Below, piece after piece: positions 1 through 5,068 of a stretch of DNA of 5,068 bases; position 1 is the stretch's first letter; each line of letters begins with the position of its first letter. Under the pieces are notes generated by a model. That model saw only the letters and a program-made list of their open reading frames with translations, did not search any database and had not been told where the DNA came from. Source of the stretch: Acidobacteriota bacterium. Its GTDB lineage: Bacteria > Acidobacteriota > Terriglobia > Terriglobales > Acidobacteriaceae. The DNA lies in the NCBI GenBank assembly GCA_021793595.1, contig JAJYSL010000329.1, positions 1 to 5,068 of the forward strand, given 5' to 3'. The translations under genes were made by a program, and so were the position numbers.

Positions 1-489
1 CCGAACAACATCAATTTTTTGACCGGTCTGGGGCACAGCGTATACATGGCGGACCTGGTGGAAGAAGCTGTGAAGCCGGAATGGATGTTGCCAGTGAAAG
101 ACGACGAAGCGCCTGGTTATGACGTCGATGGATTCCTGGCGCGGCACATGGATTTTGGCGACCGCAAATTTGACGTCGTTCTTTTATGGGACGCGCTGGA
201 CTACATTCCTTATCCATTGGCCGATGCTGTCCTAAGAAGGCTGAAAACGGTGATGAGCGAACAGGCGCAAGTGCTGGCTTTTTTCCATTCACGCATGACC
301 GGGCCCGAGACGATCTTTTGCCGATACCACGTGATGGATGGTGACATGGTCGAGACGCAAGAGGGACCCGTCCACCCAATTCTTCGGAATTATCAGAACC
401 GCCAGATTGAAATCCTGCTTCAAGAACTGGGTTCGTGCCGTTTTCTGCTAGCAAAAGACAATACTCGCGAAGTGATCGTCACCCGTTGA
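1..489 (+). CDS. class I SAM-dependent methyltransferase, C-terminal part (5' end outside window)
   Basis: The frame is open from base 1 and ends at TGA 487-489, so 162 codons of a longer gene are visible. A TTG at 19 exists, but in-frame codons PNNINF precede it and fit the fold, so I treat the gene as truncated by the window rather than starting there. The visible part reads like the later half of a Rossmann methyltransferase. LGHSVYMADL near the left edge fits strand 2 with the acidic residue that holds the SAM ribose. FDVVLLWDALDYIP (about window residues 58-71) fits strand 4. LADAVLRRLKTVMSEQAQVLAFF fits the helix and strand after it. The glycine-rich motif I would lie just upstream, out of view. 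The acceptor substrate cannot be inferred. thiO follows 59 bp downstream on the same strand, so co-transcription is possible. The family call is fairly safe; the role is unknown. Confidence 0.8.
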   Translation, partial: PNNINFLTGLGHSVYMADLVEEAVKPEWMLPVKDDEAPGYDVDGFLARHMDFGDRKFDVVLLWDALDYIPYPLADAVLRRLKTVMSEQAQVLAFFHSRMTGPETIFCRYHVMDGDMVETQEGPVHPILRNYQNRQIEILLQELGSCRFLLAKDNTREVIVTR

Positions 490-536
490 CGATGCCAAGA
501 TGTTGCGGCAGCGATAACTAGGTCCGGGATAGCCCA

Positions 537-542
537 TACAAT
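537..542 (+). promoter_or_regulatory. possible -10 element (TACAAT) just upstream of thiO
   Basis: TACAAT matches the sigma-70 -10 consensus TATAAT at five of six bases. It ends six bases before the thiO ATG at 549. I see no clear Shine-Dalgarno sequence between the previous stop and this ATG. If the hexamer is used, transcription would begin at or next to the start codon, giving a leaderless message. No good -35 hexamer stands 16-18 bp upstream; that position reads ATAACT or similar. The site is therefore only a candidate, and the gene could instead be read through from the upstream methyltransferase. Confidence 0.22.
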
Positions 543-548
543 GAGAAC

Positions 549-1601
549 ATGAATGGTTCGCGTGGAGTCGATGTCGCCATCGCAGGCGGCGGCATCATCG
601 GATTGTCGCTAGCATTGGAATTGTTGCGGCGAGGGCTCACAGTCACGGTGATGGAGCGGAATCGAGCTATGAGTTCCGCATCATGGGCTGCGGGTGGGAT
701 GCTGGCTGTGAATGACCCGCAGAATCCTCCCAATTTATTGCCGCTCTGCATTCGCAGTTGGGAACTCTACCCATTCTACCTGGACCACGTCCAAAACCTC
801 TCAGGTCGCATGGTTCCGCTACGCACGCAGCGGGCGCTTCAGGAGCCGAAAGCGGAACGTGGCGGGAGCAAGGTGATGGCGTGGGAAATTGCAGAACTGG
901 CTCCTGGGCTGGACATCGGTGGTCATGACTTCGAATGGCTGGACGAAGGAAGCATCGATCCCAACGATTTACGCGAAGCGCTGCCTGCAGCTGTCCGTGC
1001 CGCGGGGGGGATTTTGATGGAGGATACCGAAGTGGAGGGCGTCATGACCCAAACCAGCGGGGTTGTGGTGAATACGCGGCGCGAACGCGTCTCCGCCGGG
1101 ATGTTTGTCAATTGCTGCGGAGCTTGGGCCGGTGGCCCGCAAATGGGGAGTTTGCCGGTCAAGCCGGTGAAAGGTCTGATGGCCAATCTGCAATGCGCCC
1201 CCGCAAGGCTGCGTTGCGTGGTACGAACGCCGGAAGTATATCTGATTCCGCGCGGAGATGGGCGAGTTACGATCGGCGCCACGATTGAACACGCAGGATT
1301 TGATGAGACTGTCGAGTTGCCGAAGATCCAGCCGATCATCGAAGCTGCATTGCGCCTGTTGCCGGAGGCCAAAATCTCCTCTCCAGTGGATGCATGGGCT
1401 GGACTGCGCCCTGGCACGCCGGATGGCTTGCCAATTCTGGGCGCCGCAAACAATGGGAATTGCTGGCACGCTACTGGACATTATCGCGATGGAATTCTGC
1501 TTGCGCCTGTCACCGCGCGCGTGATGACTCAGGCAATGCTGGGAGAGACTCCCGACGTGGCGCTGGATGTTTTCAGCCCGACGCGATTTGCAATGGGTTG
1601 A
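549..1601 (+). CDS. thiO: ThiO-type FAD-dependent glycine oxidase (DAO family)
   Basis: This 350-residue protein is a D-amino-acid-oxidase-family flavoenzyme. ThiO oxidises glycine to dehydroglycine (iminoacetate) plus hydrogen peroxide, supplying the C2-N unit of the thiamine thiazole ring in the cytoplasm. The N-terminus carries the FAD dinucleotide-binding motif GGGIIG (residues 13-18), and E36 at the end of strand 2 would bind the adenosine ribose. WAGLRPGTPDG (283-293, with R287) and ATGHYRDGILLAP (308-320, with R313) match the substrate- and flavin-contacting C-terminal motifs of ThiO. R287 and R313 are spaced much like the two substrate arginines of the Bacillus enzyme. The length is close to the family norm of about 370. 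ATG 549 starts just before the FAD strand; ATG 541 hits a stop after three codons. No thiS, thiG or thiE lies downstream, and a P450 gene converges on it. A related amine or D-amino-acid oxidase is the main alternative. Confidence 0.88.
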   Translation: MNGSRGVDVAIAGGGIIGLSLALELLRRGLTVTVMERNRAMSSASWAAGGMLAVNDPQNPPNLLPLCIRSWELYPFYLDHVQNLSGRMVPLRTQRALQEPKAERGGSKVMAWEIAELAPGLDIGGHDFEWLDEGSIDPNDLREALPAAVRAAGGILMEDTEVEGVMTQTSGVVVNTRRERVSAGMFVNCCGAWAGGPQMGSLPVKPVKGLMANLQCAPARLRCVVRTPEVYLIPRGDGRVTIGATIEHAGFDETVELPKIQPIIEAALRLLPEAKISSPVDAWAGLRPGTPDGLPILGAANNGNCWHATGHYRDGILLAPVTARVMTQAMLGETPDVALDVFSPTRFAMG

Positions 1602-1634
1602 GCAGAGCATAGCTTTGGCTGAAACGATTTTTTT
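1601..1634 (+). terminator. weak Rho-independent terminator candidate after thiO
   Basis: Starting at the last base of the thiO stop codon, AGCAGAGC (1601-1608) can pair with GCTTTGGCT (1612-1620) around an ATA loop. The pairing has one bulged G and one G-T pair. A run of seven T residues follows at 1628-1634, about seven bases after the stem. The stem is weak and the T-run is distant for a classic terminator, but it sits in the 32-bp gap between two convergent genes, where one is expected. The T-run touches the end of the P450 gene. No matching T-run serves the opposite strand. Confidence 0.3.
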
Positions 1635-3010
1635 CACGCAGCTTCCGATCTCCTGAGTGCCGCCACGACCACGCCGTCGCGAGGGCGGAGAGAAATCTGA
1701 GCGTTCAAAGGAAGTTCTTTAGGCGCCGGGCCAGGAAAATGCAATCGCCGGCTACGGATGACGCTAGCAAGTACCAGGACGGCCTCCATCCAGGCAAAGT
1801 TTTCTCCAATGCACATTCTCGAACCTGCGCCGAAAGGGAAATATGCGTCGCGCGGACGTTCTGCCACAATCTCTGATAGAAATCGGTCTGGGCTGAAACA
1901 CATGGGATCGGGGTACCATCGCGGATCGCGATGAATCGCAATTTGCGGAACCAGCAGCAGCGAGCCTGCCGGAATCGACAGGCCACGATAGGTATAGGGA
2001 ACGGCCGCCGTGCGAACCGTGACCCATACCGGTGGATAGATTCGGAGCGCCTCGGCGACCACCCGCTGGGTGTAGGGAAGGCGCTCGTAGATTTCCGCAG
2101 CGCTGGGACGCAGATTCGATGGGGACCGGCCAAATACTTCGGACGCTTCGGCGAAGACGAGCTGCTGCGCGTCCTGGTGTTGCGCCATCAGAAAGAAAAT
2201 GAAGCTCAAGCCGTTTGCGGTGGTTTCGTGCCCGGCCAGCAGCAGCGTTAGGCACTCATCCCGGATTTGACGGTCCGTCATGCCGCCTGTTCCACCTTCC
2301 GCATCCTGGCTGGCAAGCAGCATGGAGAGTAGGTCTCCGTGGTCGCGTCCGGAGTTTCTGCGTTCGGCGATGATTCGATAAATCAGAGCATCCAGTTTCT
2401 TTTGAGATTTTTGGATGCGCCCTAGAAAGCCGAAGGGAATCTTTAACAGCAGATGCGGAAATGGCAGGAATGCGAGGGGAAGGAATCCCATAAAAGCAGT
2501 TACGGACTCGGAGATGGTCTGAACTTCCGCATCGACATCGCAATCAAAGAGGCATTTTCCTGTAATACGCAAGGTTAGCTCAAGCATGGAGCGATGGATA
2601 TCGAATGCGGTTCCGTTTTGCCATCGCTCCGTCATGTCCTCGGCAAACTGAAGCATGGTTTCCGCATAGGCCGCGATTCGCTGGCGGCGAAAGGCCGGAT
2701 GTACCAGCCTTCGCTGCCGCATGTGAGCGGGTTCTTCGCTGGTCAGCAGCCCTTCTCCCAGCACAAACTTCGCGCGCTGCATCACGATGCCGCGGTGCTG
2801 CATCGACGCGTCGCGCACCAGGACCTCCTGCACCATTTCGGGATGATTGAACTGAAAGACGTGACGGCCGAAGGCCCGGTAGTGGACGAGATCTCCATAA
2901 AGCTCAGCATTTTTCTGGAGAAACTCATGGCTGCTGAGACGCAGCAAGCCTGGGTTGCGCAATCGGCTCCAAGAGCCAGGACCGGGAGGATAATGGGTAT
3001 TGGCGTTCAT
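1634..3010 (-). CDS. cytochrome P450 monooxygenase
   Basis: This is a complete 458-residue P450, a haem-thiolate enzyme that uses two electrons and O2 to hydroxylate or otherwise oxidise an organic substrate. All hallmarks are present in order. A proline-rich hinge PPGPG lies at 8-12. The C-helix region HMRQRRLVHPAF is at 96-107. The I-helix oxygen-activation motif AGHETT is at 259-264. The K-helix ExxR is E320-R323. The haem loop FPFGAGSRMCIGE is at 391-403, with C400 as the iron ligand. There is no N-terminal membrane anchor, so it should be soluble. The overall look is of the CYP102-haem-domain/CYP4-like group of bacterial P450s, but I cannot name a CYP family or substrate. No ferredoxin, ferredoxin reductase or fused reductase domain is visible, so electron partners must come from elsewhere. 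It converges with thiO and is divergent from the UPF0173 gene. ATG 3010 lacks a clear Shine-Dalgarno; no better in-frame start is close upstream. Confidence 0.97.
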   Translation of the reverse strand: MNANTHYPPGPGSWSRLRNPGLLRLSSHEFLQKNAELYGDLVHYRAFGRHVFQFNHPEMVQEVLVRDASMQHRGIVMQRAKFVLGEGLLTSEEPAHMRQRRLVHPAFRRQRIAAYAETMLQFAEDMTERWQNGTAFDIHRSMLELTLRITGKCLFDCDVDAEVQTISESVTAFMGFLPLAFLPFPHLLLKIPFGFLGRIQKSQKKLDALIYRIIAERRNSGRDHGDLLSMLLASQDAEGGTGGMTDRQIRDECLTLLLAGHETTANGLSFIFFLMAQHQDAQQLVFAEASEVFGRSPSNLRPSAAEIYERLPYTQRVVAEALRIYPPVWVTVRTAAVPYTYRGLSIPAGSLLLVPQIAIHRDPRWYPDPMCFSPDRFLSEIVAERPRDAYFPFGAGSRMCIGENFAWMEAVLVLASVIRSRRLHFPGPAPKELPLNAQISLRPRDGVVVAALRRSEAA

Positions 3011-3127
3011 TGTCGAAGGAAGAAGGTCGTCCTTTTGAACCCAGTTTTGAGGTTAGCTTTCCGCTGCAGCCTGCATCCGATTAAAAAGAAGTTTGCATCA
3101 AAATTTTAACGTGGAGGAGAAAAAGTC
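3011..3127. promoter_or_regulatory. divergent intergenic region between P450 and UPF0173 hydrolase genes
   Basis: These 117 bases separate two divergently transcribed genes and so should hold both promoters. The half nearest the hydrolase gene (about 3079-3110) is distinctly AT-rich. It contains TTAAAA (3081-3086), a possible but weak -10 for the plus strand. I could not find a convincing -35/-10 pair on either strand. A short palindrome GCTGCAGC lies near 3063-3070; an operator role is unproven. The boundaries are simply the two start codons. Confidence 0.4.
3113..3119 (+). promoter_or_regulatory. strong Shine-Dalgarno site for the UPF0173 gene
   Basis: GGAGGAG ends eight bases before the ATG at 3128, which is ideal spacing and fixes that start. 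Neither the P450 nor thiO has a site of this quality, so translation of the hydrolase is probably comparatively efficient. Confidence 0.85.
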
Positions 3128-3838
3128 ATGCCTCATTTTCAGGGAATGACATTGCAATGGCTGGGTCATTCTACCTTTCATCTTCAGACGGTCCAAGGGA
3201 CATCAATCTTGATCGATCCTTGGATTAAATCGAACCCAGCTTCTCCCAAAGGATGGAAAACGCCCGAAAAAATCGATCTTGTTGTTTGCACCCACGGCCA
3301 TGGAGATCACATCGGAGATGCATTGTCTGTGAATCAACAATATCATCCGACTTTCGTTGGTATCTATGAGTTGACGGGGTGGTTGGCATCCAAGGGGATA
3401 AAGAAGACGGTAGGAATGAACCTAGGAGGTTCGTATCGTTTTCAAGATGTAAATGTCAGTCTGGTGGAAGCCAAGCACTCATCGAGCATAGAAGACAACG
3501 GCACAACAGTTTACACCGGAGTTGCGGCCGGCTGTGTATTGCAAATTAATGGCGAACCGGTCTTTTATCACGCTGGAGACACGGCATTGTTCAGCGATAT
3601 GAAGCTTGTGGGCGAATTATATGCGCCTGAAATAGCCTGTCTTCCGATTGGAGACCACTTTACGATGGGACCCAAGGCAGCTGCGCTGGCGGCAGAGTAT
3701 GTTGGCGTGAAAAAAGTAATTCCTATGCATTATGGAACCTTTCCTCAGCTAACTGGGACCCCCGCGGAGTTGCGGAAATATTTGGAGGGAAAAGGAATTG
3801 AGGTGGTGGAATTGCAGCCAGGAGAAACCATGCGTTAG
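3128..3838 (+). CDS. UPF0173 family metal-dependent hydrolase (metallo-beta-lactamase fold)
   Basis: This complete 236-residue protein belongs to the UPF0173/YtkL-type group of metallo-beta-lactamase-fold hydrolases, which are cytoplasmic and of unknown substrate. The early WLGHSTF (11-17) is typical of the group. The metal site is intact: THGHGDH (55-61) gives H56, H58, D60 and H61. Further ligands are probably H117 in EAKHSSS, D151 in HAGDTALF and H201 in IPMHYGTFP. GDHFTMGPKAA (175-185) is another family hallmark. Length matches the usual 225-240 residues, and there is no signal peptide. A strong GGAGGAG ribosome site sets the start. The gene stands alone, divergent from the P450 and convergent with the small DNA-binding protein. 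Its TAG stop overlaps by one base the inverted-repeat element at 3838-3947. The true substrate cannot be read from sequence. Confidence 0.95.
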   Translation: MPHFQGMTLQWLGHSTFHLQTVQGTSILIDPWIKSNPASPKGWKTPEKIDLVVCTHGHGDHIGDALSVNQQYHPTFVGIYELTGWLASKGIKKTVGMNLGGSYRFQDVNVSLVEAKHSSSIEDNGTTVYTGVAAGCVLQINGEPVFYHAGDTALFSDMKLVGELYAPEIACLPIGDHFTMGPKAAALAAEYVGVKKVIPMHYGTFPQLTGTPAELRKYLEGKGIEVVELQPGETMR

Positions 3839-3947
3839 AAGCTGTCTCACAGATAGCGTGGCAGCTGGGCGAACAATTTGAGGCTCGTATCAATTGCGGG
3901 TCTCATCCCAGACGTATCAGGCGAGTTCGGGTTTATGAGACAGCTTC
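3838..3947. repeat. 110-bp segment bounded by perfect 12-bp inverted repeats (MITE-like or long hairpin)
   Basis: GAAGCTGTCTCA at 3838-3849 is exactly repeated in inverse orientation, TGAGACAGCTTC, at 3936-3947. The identity stops sharply at both outer edges, as expected for terminal inverted repeats. Inside, shorter pairs are nested: CTGGG with CCCAG, and CAATT with AATTG. The transcript could therefore fold into one interrupted stem. The repeat resembles the GGCTGTCTCA-type ends I associate with some transposons; that is recollection, not a search. I see no obvious target-site duplication and no transposase. It lies between two convergent genes, so it may act as a two-way transcription terminator. 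Its first base is the G of the upstream gene's TAG stop. Alternatives are a decayed insertion-sequence remnant or a chance inverted repeat. Confidence 0.55.
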
Positions 3948-3959
3948 CACGTGATTCTC

Positions 3960-3987
3960 GCATGCAGCCTACCAAAAGACTGCATGC
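3960..3987. repeat. 8-bp inverted repeat (hairpin) between convergent genes
   Basis: GCATGCAG (3960-3967) and CTGCATGC (3980-3987) are perfectly complementary around a 12-base loop. No T-run follows on either strand, so it is not a standard intrinsic terminator. It sits 12 bp beyond the larger inverted-repeat element and about 60 bp downstream of the minus-strand gene ending at 4047. It could block exonuclease decay or bind a dimeric protein. The arms also contain the self-complementary GCATGC. Confidence 0.45.
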
Positions 3988-4046
3988 TCTGAAATATCCT
4001 AATCGCCAATGGATCTGGCTGTATCTCTGGAGCAGATGCGAATGGC

Positions 4047-4307
4047 TTATTTTGTTCCCTGTTGTTTCCGCCGCTCTGCCCAGCGTTTCCGCATCGCGTC
4101 TGCAATGCGCTTGCGTCCCTCGGGCGAGAGGCGGCGTTTACGCTTTGCGGACTTCTTGGGCGCAGCCGCGGCGGCCACACGGGTGATAGTCGCAGTCTTG
4201 GGGCGTCCAGGGCCGCGCGTCGCCGGTTTTCCTGTCAACGCCGCCCGGGCCTGTTGCAGGCGTGCAATTTCCGCGTCAATTTCCTCTACTACACGATTAA
4301 AATCCAC
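4047..4307 (-). CDS. small AT-hook / histone-H1-like basic DNA-binding protein
   Basis: From GTG 4307 the product is 86 residues in three parts. A short amphipathic helix, probably coiled coil (about 5-25, EEIDAEIARLQQARAAL), comes first. An AT-hook-like core RGPGRPKT (31-38) follows. Then comes an alanine run (45-49), a lysine/arginine cluster (51-59) and a highly basic C-terminal helix beginning LSPEGRKRI (60-68). Such proteins presumably bind the minor groove of AT-rich DNA and may act as nucleoid or regulatory proteins; this is inference from composition and motif. I recall similar small proteins from Acidobacteria that begin at the equivalent of MDFNRVVEEI. That, plus GGAGGT just upstream, is why I prefer GTG 4307. 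An in-frame ATG at 4361 would add 18 residues, but it has no clear ribosome site. The gene converges with the UPF0173 hydrolase gene. Confidence 0.75.
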   Translation of the reverse strand: MDFNRVVEEIDAEIARLQQARAALTGKPATRGPGRPKTATITRVAAAAAPKKSAKRKRRLSPEGRKRIADAMRKRWAERRKQQGTK

Positions 4308-4310
4308 AAT

Positions 4311-4316
4311 ACCTCC
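4311..4316 (-). promoter_or_regulatory. Shine-Dalgarno GGAGGT supporting the GTG 4307 start
   Basis: On the minus strand GGAGGT is followed by ATT and then GTG. The spacing is somewhat short (three bases after the T), but this is the only good ribosome site near the gene start. If translation instead starts at ATG 4361, this sequence is just the codons for Gly-Gly. Confidence 0.5.
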
Positions 4317-4456
4317 GCTGTTTGTTCTAATCAGGATCTCTACGTCTTTCCGGAAACACATCCACTCGTTCTCGGAAGCAATTTAAACTATATCACCATA
4401 GAAATAGTAAGCCGAATACAAAATAACTGGAGGTAACTACTCTAGTTGTTGCGAGG

Positions 4457-4477
4457 AAAAATCAAGACCGTCTTTGA
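4457..4477 (-). terminator. candidate Rho-independent terminator for the right-edge gene
   Basis: Read on the minus strand, TCAAAGACGGTCTTGA folds as AAGA/TCTT plus TC/GA around a CGG loop, with one bulged A. TTTTT follows directly. It lies about 100 bases downstream of the stop of the 4577-5068 gene and upstream of the next minus-strand gene. The position and the immediate T-run support a terminator. The stem is short and not GC-rich, so strength is uncertain. Confidence 0.42.
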
Positions 4478-4576
4478 GAGAGACTGTCACCTTTGACTCA
4501 TGGAGGAATTTCAAATTATGGGCAGCTTTGCCGGATCGAGTATTTCATTCCGCATGTGAGTTTCTGCTGCAGGAAG

Positions 4577-5068
4577 TCAGCTATTCTGGTCCGACGATTC
4601 CGTATGTTCTACGGAATCGCTACCAGGGTGGGTGGCGGAGTCCGTGGGAAGGGCTTCCCCGGTTTCCTTGTCATCCAGAAGAAGCTGATTTCGGTGCGGG
4701 CGTCCGCTGTCTTCAATCGATTGACGCAAACCCCGAAGTATCTCCTGCTGGTTGGATTTGTACTCCATGGCAAGTCTGTCCAGCGCGTAAGTGACAATGT
4801 CGCTGTGGTGCAACTCCTTCATGGAAGCATCGCCACGAAATTTCAACCATAGCTGGTGAACTAACTCGATGTCTAGTGGTTGGAGTGCGGGTGCGTGAGG
4901 GCCTATATGGAAGAACTTGGCCGTACCATCGGGCATGATGACATAGAAAGTGAATTGTCGTTTTGGTTCGGGCAGGGCTTCCCAGGCTCGGCCGGTGTAG
5001 AATGCCTGTTCTTCCGCCGTCATTCGCGTGGAAAGACCGGACACCACGGTTGACGCTTCCAAGGAATT
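4577..5068 (-). CDS. unrecognised protein, C-terminal part (start probably outside window)
   Basis: The minus-strand frame is open to the window edge and ends at TGA 4577-4579. A TTG start at 5062 would give 161 residues, a GTG pair near 5045 has GGAAG upstream, and ATG 5023 lacks a ribosome site. The true start is most likely further out, so I mark it partial. Numbering from TTG 5062, residues about 36-53 look like a beta hairpin (QFTFYVIMPDGTAKFFHI). Residues 60-76 (LQPLDIELVHQLWLKF) and 84-101 (LHHSDIVTYALDRLAMEY) look like amphipathic helices. The last 30 or so residues are polar, acidic and probably disordered. There is no membrane segment or cysteine cluster in view. The pattern is clearly protein-like, unlike the plus-strand frames opposite it. 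I do not recognise the family and assign no function. The candidate terminator lies about 100 bases downstream. Confidence 0.72.
   Translation of the reverse strand, partial: NSLEASTVVSGLSTRMTAEEQAFYTGRAWEALPEPKRQFTFYVIMPDGTAKFFHIGPHAPALQPLDIELVHQLWLKFRGDASMKELHHSDIVTYALDRLAMEYKSNQQEILRGLRQSIEDSGRPHRNQLLLDDKETGEALPTDSATHPGSDSVEHTESSDQNS

Larger units (their letters stand above)
4308..4576. other. intergenic region, upstream of the small DNA-binding protein
   Basis: The region holds no convincing gene. The part from about 4381 to 4425 is AT-rich and is probably where the minus-strand promoter of the small basic protein lies, but I could not pick a confident -35/-10 pair. A short inverted pair AACTA/TAGTT sits at 4435-4447. 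A candidate terminator for the right-hand gene lies at 4457-4477. On the plus strand GGAGGA (4502-4507) precedes ATG 4518 and a 13-codon frame ending at TGA 4559, which is too short to call. If the ATG 4361 start is used for the small protein, the region begins at 4362. Confidence 0.5.

Noticed and set aside
11..454. Minus-strand open frame of 147 codons opposite the methyltransferase
   Set aside because: It is wholly antisense to a frame with recognisable methyltransferase motifs, and its translation is rich in Arg, Pro and Ser without any fold-like pattern.
923..1637. Long minus-strand open frames (to 222 codons) opposite thiO
   Set aside because: They are shadows of the FAD oxidase gene, with low-complexity translations and no motif.
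1705..2543. Other minus-strand frames and a plus-strand frame within the P450
   Set aside because: The P450 reading frame explains this DNA fully with all family motifs in order.
2594..3109. Plus-strand 171-codon frame overlapping the 5' part of the P450 gene
   Set aside because: It is antisense to the conserved P450 N-terminal region, and its translation shows no family pattern.
3802..3953. Open frame of about 50 codons running through the whole inverted-repeat element, looking faintly protein-like
   Set aside because: It has no ATG, GTG or TTG start with a ribosome site and overlaps the end of the UPF0173 gene; it is too short to support as a gene or transposase remnant.
3878..4436. Plus-strand frames covering the convergent gap and the small basic protein
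   Set aside because: They lack ribosome sites, and the minus-strand frame has a clear AT-hook and basic-helix composition; the plus-strand translations look random.
4474..4852. Two overlapping plus-strand frames (106 and 119 codons) opposite the right-edge gene
   Set aside because: The minus-strand protein has coherent helix and strand patterning; the plus-strand products are rich in Cys, Trp and Arg and show none.
1..5068. CRISPR array, tRNA, rRNA, toxin-antitoxin pair, defence system or phage genes
   Set aside because: I looked for regularly spaced repeats, cloverleaf-like segments and typical gene pairs and saw none.

Overview
The window looks like ordinary chromosome from a soil bacterium of moderate GC content. 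My best guess is an acidobacterium of the Koribacter/Terriglobia type. That guess rests on gene style: the methyltransferase, the UPF0173 hydrolase and a small lysine/arginine-rich protein with an LSPEGRKRI-type C-terminus. It does not rest on any marker gene. I see no rRNA, tRNA, CRISPR array, complete insertion sequence or phage gene.

Layout, left to right. Positions 1-489 (+) hold the C-terminal part of a class I SAM-dependent methyltransferase cut by the window edge. Positions 549-1601 (+) encode a ThiO-type FAD-dependent glycine oxidase. A weak hairpin plus T-run separates it from a convergent cytochrome P450 (1634-3010, -). A 117-bp divergent spacer leads to a UPF0173 metallo-beta-lactamase-fold hydrolase (3128-3838, +), which has a strong Shine-Dalgarno site. 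The gap before the next, convergent gene holds a 110-bp segment bounded by perfect 12-bp inverted repeats (3838-3947) and an 8-bp-stem hairpin (3960-3987). Next comes a small AT-hook/histone-H1-like protein (4047-4307 or 4361, -). After it is a short AT-rich region with a candidate terminator. The right end (4577-5068, -) is the C-terminal part of an unrecognised protein whose start probably lies outside the window.

The genes do not form an obvious pathway. The methyltransferase and ThiO could be co-transcribed, with a gap of about 59 bp. ThiO would supply dehydroglycine for the thiamine thiazole ring, but no thiS, thiG, thiE or thiD is visible. The P450 has no ferredoxin or reductase partner here. 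I find no convincing new multigene system. The items most worth a second look are the 12-bp inverted-repeat element that supplies the last base of the hydrolase stop codon, the unrecognised right-edge protein, and the start site of the small DNA-binding protein.
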